Shown here: piece by piece, positions 25,615 to 31,733 of the stretch | Layout: every line of letters starts with the position of its first letter | Position numbering within the stretch: the first letter of the stretch is position 1 | Assembly (NCBI RefSeq): GCF_001644645.1 | Contig: NZ_CP011390.1 | Location: 3,468,001-3,532,000 of the forward strand | DNA: 64,000 bases | Direction of reading: 5' to 3' | Source of the DNA: Flavisolibacter tropicus | GTDB taxonomy: Bacteria > Bacteroidota > Bacteroidia > Chitinophagales > Chitinophagaceae | Position numbers and translations under genes: made by a program | Notes under the pieces: generated by a model | Database searches by the model: none | Told to the model about the DNA's origin: nothing | What the model saw: only the letters and a program-made list of their open reading frames with translations

Positions 25615-26712
25615 ATGCACAACATGCTTTCCTTACTTATCAAGCGGCCCATGTTGTTGTTATTGGTCGCACTACTATCTACACACACGTATTCACAACA
25701 AATTACCCAACCCCGTACACCAAGTCCGGCGGCTACTGTTTCACAAACTATTGGTATATCTACCGTTAGTGTAAGCTATTCACGCCCTGCGGTAAACGGG
25801 CGGGAAATATGGGGAGCGCTCGTTCCTTATGGCTGGAACAAACAAGGCTTTGGCAACAATAACGAAGCCCCCTGGCGTGCCGGCGCCAATGAAAATTCTG
25901 TCATCACCCTTTCTCATGATGCGCTGGTAGAAGGCAAAAAAATACCTGCAGGCTCTTACGGATTGTTCTTTGTGATCAATAAAGACAACACAGGTGAAGT
26001 GATCTTATCAAAAGACTATCGCTCATGGGGAAGCTTTTGGTATGACGCTGCACACGATGCGTTGCGTGCCCCCATTCAACTGCGCACCATACCATTAACC
26101 GAGCGACTTACTTACGAGTTTGACAACCTCACTAAAACATCTGGCGAACTGGAACTAAACTGGGAGAAGAAACAGTTTCCTGTAAAGATCGAATTTGCCG
26201 TAGATGATATTGTAGTGGCCAATGCCATGGAAGAATTAAAAGGGCCGATTGGATTTACCTGGCAGGGGTACACCAGCGCAGCGCAATACGCCTTGCAAAA
26301 TAAAGTGCATACAGATGATGCTATGAAATGGATAGACCAGGCTGTGGCACAAAACAAAAACTTCAACACACTGCGTGTTAAATCGGGATTACTAGAACAA
26401 ACCGGTAAAAAAGCGGAAGCTGACCAATTGATGAAAGAAGCTGTTGGCATGGCTAACGAAGCGGAGCTGAACACTTATGGTTACCAGCTATTGGGTAATG
26501 GACAACAAGACAAAGCCATCGAGGTATTTATTCTTAACACCCAACGCCACCCCAAGAGCGCTAATACATGGGATAGCCTTGGTGAGGCCTATGCTATAAA
26601 AGGTGACAAGAAAAACGCAATAGTCAATTTCAAAAAGTCGCTAAGCATGAACCCACCGGACAATGTAAGAGCTAACTCAGAAAAATACCTGAAACAACTG
26701 GGTGCGTTGTAA
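25615..26712 (+). CDS. DUF2911 protein with C-terminal TPR repeats
   Basis: The 365-residue protein has a signal peptide (about residues 1-28, cleavage after THTYSQQ), then DUF2911 (about residues 40-190, with RPAVNGREIWGALVPYG...WRAGANE and KKIPAGSYGLFF). Tetratricopeptide repeats follow at residues 215-360 (AIEVFILNTQRHPKSANTWDSLGEAYAIKGDKKNAI). DUF2911 has no known function but is common in secreted Bacteroidota proteins. The TPR part suggests protein binding in the periplasm. The gene stands alone. Confidence 0.88.
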   Translation: MHNMLSLLIKRPMLLLLVALLSTHTYSQQITQPRTPSPAATVSQTIGISTVSVSYSRPAVNGREIWGALVPYGWNKQGFGNNNEAPWRAGANENSVITLSHDALVEGKKIPAGSYGLFFVINKDNTGEVILSKDYRSWGSFWYDAAHDALRAPIQLRTIPLTERLTYEFDNLTKTSGELELNWEKKQFPVKIEFAVDDIVVANAMEELKGPIGFTWQGYTSAAQYALQNKVHTDDAMKWIDQAVAQNKNFNTLRVKSGLLEQTGKKAEADQLMKEAVGMANEAELNTYGYQLLGNGQQDKAIEVFILNTQRHPKSANTWDSLGEAYAIKGDKKNAIVNFKKSLSMNPPDNVRANSEKYLKQLGAL

Positions 26713-26934
26713 AACCGACCACCTGGCAGGGCTTGCGTAGATTATTGATAGGGTACGCTTTTACCTCAGTAAGAGCTATAATCGCGCAGGCCTTTTCTAT
26801 TGCCAATAGAGCACTTACTTACGTCTATCACTTGAAGTTATTCAGTACCTATTGGTGAGGACAGATGACAGTTGATGGAGGACAGTAGGGCACTGTCATC
26901 TATTTATCTTATATCCTTTGCTACATTGTAATAG

Positions 26935-27681
26935 CTATTTTAACTGTTCTTGCAATTGCTGAAAAGCAGAAATAAACTTCTTGTAGGTAACCTCTTTTTC
27001 AGGCCACTTGATATTGCGTTTGCGAAAAATGTCTTTGATCATGCGATCTGCTTTACGACAATCGGTAGTATCATAAAAGTATTGGCGCCAAGCAGTAGGT
27101 AGCTCCTCGTATTTCTTTAAGCCAAAGCCATTGCCATAGATCTTAATAGGCGTAGGAGTGCTTCTTACATTAAGGCCATCTACTTCCGTTTCCAATGCCC
27201 AGGCAAAATAGGTTTCCCAAAACCGGCAATGGTTATACAGGCGGGCTCTTAGTTCTGCATCTGTTTCCGCATGTGTAGCCGGCAGGCGCCAGCGATTATT
27301 GTCGGGAGAAAAAGGATTGTTGTTGGCAGAGGCGGCAGGGTATTTATCAAAGGCTACTACGCGGTTCTCATTGGCAAACAATTTTAGCTCCTGGCGACCT
27401 TGCTCTTGTATACGTAGGCGTCTTGTTCTTCCTTTCGTATTTGTCAATACCAATTCCTCACCTTCTTGCACCCAAGTGCCATTGTCATAATGACCCAGAT
27501 CGCTTTCATAAGATCCATTGCTCTTTAAGTGCAGAAAAGAGGTTGCGGTGAGTAAGGAGTCGTTCTTGGAACGCTGCTCAGCAGGTGAATAAAACCAAGT
27601 GCCGGAAAGGTCTTTTTCAAAGGGGTTGCAGGCAGTAAGGCTGAACATTATCCATAGCAATAAAAGTCTGCGTCTTTTCAT
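26935..27681 (-). CDS. Uncharacterised lipoprotein with lipocalin-like N-terminal part
   Basis: The 248-residue protein has a lipoprotein signal with Cys18 (FSLTACNPF). The next ~85 residues (DLSGTWFYSPAEQ...YDNGTWVQEGEELVLTNTKGRTRRLRI) have the GTW-strand pattern of lipocalin-like or META-type domains. The rest is charged and helical (CRFWETYFAWALE...DTTDCRKADRMIKDIF). No overall family is recognised. It lies 24 bp downstream of the secreted 301-residue gene on the same strand, so the two are probably co-transcribed and may share an envelope function. Confidence 0.75.
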   Translation of the reverse strand: MKRRRLLLLWIMFSLTACNPFEKDLSGTWFYSPAEQRSKNDSLLTATSFLHLKSNGSYESDLGHYDNGTWVQEGEELVLTNTKGRTRRLRIQEQGRQELKLFANENRVVAFDKYPAASANNNPFSPDNNRWRLPATHAETDAELRARLYNHCRFWETYFAWALETEVDGLNVRSTPTPIKIYGNGFGLKKYEELPTAWRQYFYDTTDCRKADRMIKDIFRKRNIKWPEKEVTYKKFISAFQQLQEQLK

Positions 27682-27705
27682 ACACTAAAACAGCATCCAT
27701 AAAGC

Positions 27706-28611
27706 TTATAAACAACTTTGTTTATCAAGCAGCTCTATTTTATAAGCATTCTCATTAAACTCCCGTCCATACTTGTCGCCATAATAATACACCGTTACTT
27801 CGTATGTTCCATTGTCATAAGTTCTGCAATAGGCGTTATTGGCGGCCGTGTCATCTTTTATTTTGTGAAAGTTCGTTTTTTCTACGGAAGCAACCAAGCT
27901 ACTGCCATCTCCGGCATTCAGCTGCAATTCAAAATGACGCACATTATTGTTACAGAACTTTACCATAAAAGTTTGCTGTGCTTTTTTATAACACACAGAG
28001 TCGGCTGTCTCTTTTTCGGTAAATTCGGTAAACGCTATTTTGGCTGCCGCCAATTTTATTGCTGTGCGATCATGTTTCATGTTGGCCAAGGCGATATCGA
28101 GCGTAGTGGGCCGGAGGTTTAATACTGGTGCTAGCGGTGCGGCCAGGTCGTTATTTTGGCAACTATTTTTCCTGGAAACGTAGATATAGTGTCGGGCCAA
28201 AAGCAAATGACTATCATCTGCATAAAGTTCAACATTAATATTATTCTTGCGGTATCTGTCACGATCTTTTTCTAACTTTTTATAACCCTGCGTTTTCAGC
28301 TCTTTTGCTAACAGTAAAGATTCCATAGAAGTAATTTCCCTGGAATAACCTGTGATTTGGTTACCGCATTGTTCTAAAATATAAGTAGTTGGCCGGGTGC
28401 CTTTATCCGCTTTCATAAACACACGTAGACCAGCCTGCTGAAAAGCCTTATCAATATTTTCTTCATAACCAGAAGCGTTTAGCTTTAACACCAACGGCTC
28501 TACGTTTTGATCCAGATCGGTAATGAGTGATTGGAGAATGGGATGTTCGCTTGCCAATAGCGAAATAGAAGGACAGCAGGCTAAAGCCAGCCAAAGGAAG
28601 ACCGTTCTCAT
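27706..28611 (-). CDS. Uncharacterised secreted 301-aa protein
   Basis: The protein starts with a signal peptide (MRTVFLWLALACCPSISLLAS). The mature part is mixed alpha/beta, with several Cys in the C-terminal half (SCQNND, SVCYKK, VKFCNNN, AYCRTYD, KQSCL) that could form disulphides in the periplasm. No family is recognised. It is the first gene of a likely pair with the lipoprotein at 26935-27681. Confidence 0.72.
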   Translation of the reverse strand: MRTVFLWLALACCPSISLLASEHPILQSLITDLDQNVEPLVLKLNASGYEENIDKAFQQAGLRVFMKADKGTRPTTYILEQCGNQITGYSREITSMESLLLAKELKTQGYKKLEKDRDRYRKNNINVELYADDSHLLLARHYIYVSRKNSCQNNDLAAPLAPVLNLRPTTLDIALANMKHDRTAIKLAAAKIAFTEFTEKETADSVCYKKAQQTFMVKFCNNNVRHFELQLNAGDGSSLVASVEKTNFHKIKDDTAANNAYCRTYDNGTYEVTVYYYGDKYGREFNENAYKIELLDKQSCL

Positions 28612-28714
28612 GTGGTACGTTTTGATTCGTGCAAAATTGTATAAAAAATATATTCCTTCTCTATAAGATTATAATTACTTTTTTCCATTTAAGATAAACA
28701 TGCCCTATGCCGCA

Positions 28715-28740
28715 TAAAAAAAGCTACCCCACGGTAGCCT
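28715..28740 (-). terminator. Intrinsic terminator of the DUF4248-like gene
   Basis: On the minus strand AGGCTACC pairs with GGTAGCTT across a short loop and is followed by T7. It lies 46 bp after the stop at 28787. Confidence 0.8.
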
Positions 28741-28786
28741 TGCATCAGCGTTCTGATGTTTTCAATTTCTGGTGTTTTTAAAAGGC

Positions 28787-28990
28787 CTATTCCTCCCAGC
28801 CTTCGGGATGCCCTAAGCGCTCAAAGATGGTGCGAACCTGCAGGGTGTTGTAATACCGTCCCTGGCGTTTGCCGATCCTTTGCTGGTGTGGCTGTAGCCA
28901 TACGCGAAAGGTTTTCAAACTCACGCCGTACATTTCGGCCAACTCCGTAATGGTGCAGGGTCTAATGGTCATATCTGTCGTAGTGCTCAT
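28787..28990 (-). CDS. Small DUF4248-like DNA-binding protein
   Basis: The start MSTTTDMTIRPCTITELAEMYG gives 67 residues; the frame extends 35 residues upstream, but that part looks like leader DNA and contains a palindrome. TITELAEMYGVSLKTFRVWL is a helix-turn-helix of MerR/excisionase type, and the end YYNTLQVRTIFERLGHPEG matches the ending of Bacteroides DUF4248 proteins. In Bacteroides, DUF4248 genes sit by HU-like and amidase genes in phage-like islands. None of these partners is seen here; instead two small membrane proteins lie upstream on the same strand. Confidence 0.7.
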   Translation of the reverse strand: MSTTTDMTIRPCTITELAEMYGVSLKTFRVWLQPHQQRIGKRQGRYYNTLQVRTIFERLGHPEGWEE

Positions 28991-29011
28991 AGTCGTTTTC
29001 GTATTGTAAGC

Positions 29012-29028
29012 CAGACCTTTATGGTCTG
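29012..29028. promoter_or_regulatory. Palindrome CAGACC-N5-GGTCTG before the DUF4248-like gene
   Basis: A perfect 6-bp inverted repeat lies 22 bp upstream of the start codon at 28990. It could be an operator for the gene's own helix-turn-helix product or a small leader hairpin. Confidence 0.4.
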
Positions 29029-29223
29029 TTTTACACCCCTGTTTCCGGCTAATAAATTTAGTAAAAAGAGGGTAAAAGTCACTGCTTTTTTGCACCTTTC
29101 TTTATCCACATCGTTTTGATACTGAGGATCATAGGGTTGTAAGGGAGGCTGCAAGCGAGAATCAGCTTTTGGCAAGATGCGATGATACTTTTATAGCTAA
29201 AGATCCTTCGCTATCTATCTTTT

Positions 29224-29447
29224 CCACTTTTTTTCTTGATAAAAAAAGTGGAGCAAAAAAATCAATCCCGAAGTGTCGGGACAGCCCAAACCGCTCCGCG
29301 CGTTGGGCCGGCCCGCGCACAGCATCCCTCCATTGCTTTGAGCCTAGTTTAGGATAGGTGGGTCGTTTGAAGTGTGTCTTTCCCAACGCTGGGGATGAGG
29401 AGCAAAAAAGGGAGATAGCGCTGCTATGCGGGAAGACTAAGGCGCTG
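29224..29447. repeat. Structured dispersed repeat, copy 1
   Basis: Three stems can be drawn. CCACTTTTTTT pairs with AAAAAAAGTGG (29224-29251), CCCGA with TCGGG (29267-29280), and GCGCG with CGCGC around GGGCCGGCC (about 29297-29317). TCCCAACGCTGGG follows at 29381-29393. The element recurs at 62112-62334. The first stem has CCCC/GGGG there instead of CCAC/GTGG, so both partners changed together. Confidence 0.7.
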
Positions 29448-29509
29448 TGATTCCGCTCCACAGTCATTAAGGTCTGGAGTGTACATAGACCCGCGGAATC
29501 AAGGCGCTG
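29440..29509. mobile_element. 54-bp MITE-like insertion with 8-bp direct repeats
   Basis: AGGCGCTG (29440-29447) and AGGCGCTG (29502-29509) flank a 54-bp segment with terminal inverted repeats TGATTCCGC and GCGGAATCA. Inner CTCCA and TGGAG also pair. The second copy of the surrounding repeat, at 62327-62334, has a single AGGCGCTG and no insert, so it looks like the empty site. No transposase is nearby. Confidence 0.5.
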
Positions 29510-29578
29510 GACCTTACCGCTAGTTTGATTTAGGTGGTAGGGATTTTGAGGATAGATGCATTCTTTAAGTGCGAGTGC

Positions 29579-29680
29579 GGATCCTGAAACAAGTTCAGGA
29601 TGACAGCAAAAGGCGCTAGGATTAGCCGTTAGGTTGTAGGAGCAAGTCACCGAGGTCCTTCGCTATCGCTCTGGATGACA
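29579..29680. repeat. Short dispersed repeats of the 'CTGAAACAAGTTCAGGATGA' type
   Basis: GATCCTGAAACAAGTTCAGG continues into ATGACAGC (29579-29607), with the inverted pair CCTGAA/TTCAGG. The second unit, CCTTCGCTATCGCTCTGGAT, is at 29658-29677. I know both as short sequences that recur in many bacterial genomes; no function is established. Confidence 0.55.
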
Positions 29681-29811
29681 AAAGCCAGAGGCATTCTAAT
29701 TGACAGCCCAGTGAAGAAAGGAGGTTGAAGCCAGAAACGGGTAACTGGAAATCTCGAAATATTCAATCTTCCCATTCTTCTTCTTTCCTCCTTTGCTCTG
29801 CGTGAAACCAC

Positions 29812-29835
29812 AAAAAAAGAGGCCGAAGCCTCTTT
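29812..29835 (-). terminator. Intrinsic terminator of the small-membrane-protein pair
   Basis: On the minus strand AGAGGC and GCCTCT pair across a four-base loop (TTCG) and T7 follows, directly after the stop at 29837. Confidence 0.8.
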
Positions 29836-29836
29836 A

Positions 29837-30043
29837 CTATGCGCCCTTTTGCCGGTGGCGTTTGTACCGCAATACACCCTGTTTGAGCAGCCAGGAAACC
29901 ACAAAGCTTACAATGGCACCAACGGCAGCCAGTATACCGGTTTTTAGCAGCTCGCCCGGTGTAATAGTGGCCAAGACCACCAGCGCGGTTCCACTCCATA
30001 TACCCATACGCGTGTCGATATTAAAAGGGGTATTGTTGTCCAT
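29837..30043 (-). CDS. Small membrane protein, possibly holin-like
   Basis: Starting at the ATG complementary to 30041-30043 (MDNNTPFNIDTRMGIW), the protein has 68 residues. One or two membrane helices (GTALVVLATITPGELLKTGILAAVGAIVSFVVSWLL) are followed by a basic end KQGVLRYKRHRQKGA. That size, helix content and charged tail resemble class II/III phage holins, but no family signature confirms it. It overlaps the end of the upstream 82-residue gene by 23 bp, so the two are translated from one mRNA. Confidence 0.6.
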   Translation of the reverse strand: MDNNTPFNIDTRMGIWSGTALVVLATITPGELLKTGILAAVGAIVSFVVSWLLKQGVLRYKRHRQKGA

Positions 30044-30269
30044 CTCCTTCCTGTTTTTGCGGGTTCTCATCTTCTGCAGTAGCCTGGCTTACCGCAGTAG
30101 CCACACCTCCTGCCACAGCCAGGTAGCCAGCAACCTTTACTATGATGGCGGGCAAAGCAACAGGCGCCGTTAACAAAGAGCCGCTGACGGCCGCCAGTAC
30201 CAAACCAATATTGCGAACTTTCTTAAAAAACTTAGGGGTAGGCGCTTTTAATCGTTGTTGAATTGTCAT
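30021..30269 (-). CDS. Small membrane protein behind the decamer array
   Basis: The 82-residue protein has a basic N-terminus (MTIQQRLKAPTPKFFKKVRN), a long hydrophobic stretch of about 50 residues with Gly, Ala and Val that could form two helices, and an acidic, polar tail (EDENPQKQEGDGQQYPF). No family is recognised. It is the first gene after the upstream module of decamer array plus CTAACGATCA motif, shared with the 39690-40442 gene, and it overlaps the next small membrane gene. Confidence 0.65.
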   Translation of the reverse strand: MTIQQRLKAPTPKFFKKVRNIGLVLAAVSGSLLTAPVALPAIIVKVAGYLAVAGGVATAVSQATAEDENPQKQEGDGQQYPF

Positions 30270-30329
30270 GATTACTGATTTTAAAGATTTATAACTGTTT
30301 TTAAATCAACCATCTACCTGCAGTGATCA

Positions 30330-30339
30330 TGATCGTTAG
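30330..30339 (-). promoter_or_regulatory. Shared motif CTAACGATCA, locus 1
   Basis: On the plus strand this is TGATCGTTAG, preceded by TGATCA to give a partial palindrome (TGATCATGATCGTTAG). The same 10-mer sits 61-68 bp upstream of the start codon and 61-62 bp from the decamer array at both loci (30330 and 40510). It may be a regulator site or part of the transcription start region. Confidence 0.5.
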
Positions 30340-30400
30340 TAGCGCTAAACTGTGGCGATGATTGTTACACAAAACTACCACCTCGCCAAGGGGTGACTTC

Positions 30401-30500
30401 CCTGTTTGGGCACGTTTGGGAACGTTTGGGCACAAAATGGCACGAAATGGCACGTTTGGGCATTTTTGGGAACGTTTGGGCACGTTTGGGAACTTTTCGG
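30401..30500. repeat. Array of ten 10-bp repeats, locus 1
   Basis: Ten abutting 10-mers read in order CCTGTTTGGG, CACGTTTGGG, AACGTTTGGG, CACAAAATGG, CACGAAATGG, CACGTTTGGG, CATTTTTGGG, AACGTTTGGG, CACGTTTGGG, AACTTTTCGG. The period is exactly 10 bp, close to one helical turn, and not a codon multiple. The array lies about 130 bp upstream of the 30269 start. The first six units occur in the same order in the array at 40582-40661. Confidence 0.85.
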
Positions 30501-30987
30501 GAGAAGCTATGAGGAGAGAAGGCTGCACGCTGCAAGCTATACGCTGCAAGCCAAACAGCCGTGAGGAGAGTCCACGGTCAACAGACGACGGTCCACAGAA
30601 GGAAAGACAGTGGTGAGTGGTGAGTGGTGAGTGAGGGAAGCTGCAATCTGCAAGCTAAACAGCCGAGGAAAAGGAATATTGAACAAGGAACAAGGAAGGA
30701 TGAAGGAAGAAGTGGAGAAAAGGCACAAGGGGCAAGAAACAAGGAACAAGAAAGGAAATGCTCAATGCTCAATTTTCAATGATCAAGGTACAAGGAAGAA
30801 GAATTGAAAATAGAAAAGCACTCCCTTAGTGGAGTGCTTGTTCTTTAATCCATTCCTTCTTAAACCCTCTGTGTCTCTCCGTGTTCCGCCTGTCTCTGTG
30901 GTTCCCCTTCTGCGCCGATCGGCGCCATCTGCGGGACACCTGTGCGGGCGTCCTCCCCTTCAGGGTCGGGGGCGTGCACAGCTTTCC
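30501..30987. repeat. Intergenic block: A, L, S, A, B, C, K, inverted E and J
   Basis: After the decamer array come A (30522-30562), L (30569-30602), S (30610-30635), A (30637-30664), B (30677-30700), C (30756-30785) and the K hairpin (30813-30846). To its right the modules are inverted: E (about 30866-30905), GCGCCGATCGGCGCC and J with GTGCGGGCGTCC. No gene seen. Confidence 0.7.
30813..30846. terminator. K hairpin
   Basis: GCACTCC and GGAGTGC enclose a five-base loop between A4 and a T-rich end. On the minus strand it could stop transcription from the gene at 30988-31218. Confidence 0.65.
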
Positions 30988-31218
30988 TCACAACTGCGGC
31001 ATGGAAGTACTGAAGCCGGTTTTGCGTTTGGGCGTAGCGTCTTTAATGAGTGCCTGTACATAACGTACTGTGGCTACCTTTCCATCCTCTACCTCGTTGG
31101 GAAAGGCGGTCATAGGGCCATGCAACAACCAGCCTTCCTCTAACAATTTTTCTATAGTAGTGCTGAACTCCTGCGAGTCAAATGATTCTACAACACGGAA
31201 ATTTAATGCAGCAGCCAT
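30988..31218 (-). CDS. DUF1737-like small protein
   Basis: The 76-residue protein contains FRVVESFDSQEFSTTIEKLLEEGWLLHGPMTAF, the beta-helix-EGW pattern of DUF1737 proteins, followed by VRYVQALIKD, which also fits. The last part (ATPKRKTGFSTSMPQL) is basic and probably disordered. No function is known for the domain. It is an isolated gene between two repeat blocks. Confidence 0.75.
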   Translation of the reverse strand: MAAALNFRVVESFDSQEFSTTIEKLLEEGWLLHGPMTAFPNEVEDGKVATVRYVQALIKDATPKRKTGFSTSMPQL

Positions 31219-31500
31219 TTTTTTCTTTAAAGCTAGGGATTATTGGAGAGAGCAGCTGCACGCTATACGCTGTACGCTGCAAGCATAGCGCCAGAGGCGC
31301 GTACGAAGAGTTGCGCACAGAGCTAAGGAGAAAAGGAGAAGGGAATAGTGAACAAGGAACAAGGAATGATGAATAATGAGTGATGAGTAAGGAGTAATGA
31401 GAGAGGGAATGTTCAATGCTCAATTATCAATGCTCAAGTTCAAGGAGGGATTTCACGCAAAGGCGCAAAGATGAAAAGACGCAAAGAAGGGATATACTAA

Positions 31501-31537
31501 AAAGAAAAGCACTCCGCTTAAAGGAGTGCTTTTCTTT
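31501..31537. repeat. K hairpin in a divergent region
   Basis: The stem extends to AAAAGCACTCC with GGAGTGCTTTT. It sits between two genes that both point away from it, so it terminates neither. Confidence 0.7.
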
Positions 31538-31670
31538 TATAAAGAAAGATTGCTTTTGGCTTGAAGCGTGCAGCTTGTAGCCTTTCACGTCTCACGTTTG
31601 ACGTTTCACGATGGGCTGCGTGAAGCGTGTAGCCTTTCAGCATTCACCATTGACCACTCACCACTCACGC

Positions 31671-31702
31671 TTGACAAGCAACTACCCATTTCGCTACCTT
31701 CA
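31671..31702 (+). promoter_or_regulatory. Possible promoter of the M1 peptidase gene
   Basis: TTG (31671-31673) and TACCTTCA (31695-31702), 21 bp apart, resemble the Bacteroidota -33/-7 boxes (TTG, TAnnTTTG). The start codon follows 32 bp later. Confidence 0.35.
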
Positions 31703-31733
31703 TTGCCTATCCCTTTTATTTAAAAAGATCCTT

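Larger units (their letters stand above)
28991..29836. other. 846-bp non-coding region with structured repeat and small insertion
   Basis: Apart from the palindrome at 29012-29028, this stretch holds the ~220-bp structured repeat (29224-29447), a 54-bp insertion-like palindrome (29448-29501), two short dispersed repeats (29579-29607 and 29651-29680) and a terminator (29812-29835). Frames of 60-160 codons cross it on the minus strand, but they follow the repeats and are not believable genes. Confidence 0.6.
31219..31733. repeat. Divergent intergenic block: A, B, S, C, F, K, inverted A and S
   Basis: Left of the K hairpin (31501-31537) lie A (31257-31284), B (31346-31370), GATGAGTAAGGAGTAATGAG, C (31409-31433) and F (31453-31490). 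To its right are inverted A (31560-31580), GTCTCACGTTTGACGTTTCA and inverted S (about 31640-31668). The flanking genes point away from each other. The peptidase promoter may be TTG at 31671 with TACCTTCA at 31695. Confidence 0.7.

Noticed and set aside
29162..29650. Minus-strand frame of 162 codons (GLSRHFGIDFFAPLFLSRKKVEK)
   Set aside because: It is the translation of the structured repeat and the dispersed CTGAAACAAG repeat; copy 2 of the repeat does not keep the frame.
30401..30500. CRISPR array
   Set aside because: Units are 10 bp without spacers and no cas gene is in the window. Other tandem GGTGAGT runs are also too short and spacerless.
30401..30500. Iteron-type replication origin
   Set aside because: No replication initiator gene or AT-rich unwinding region is adjacent, and the units are shorter than known iterons; a second array lies before another gene.
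30301..30549. Minus-strand frame reading FPNVPKRSQKCPNVPFRA
   Set aside because: The peptide is the translation of the 10-bp array; 10 is not a multiple of 3 and the frame also runs through module A. It is a by-product of the repeat.
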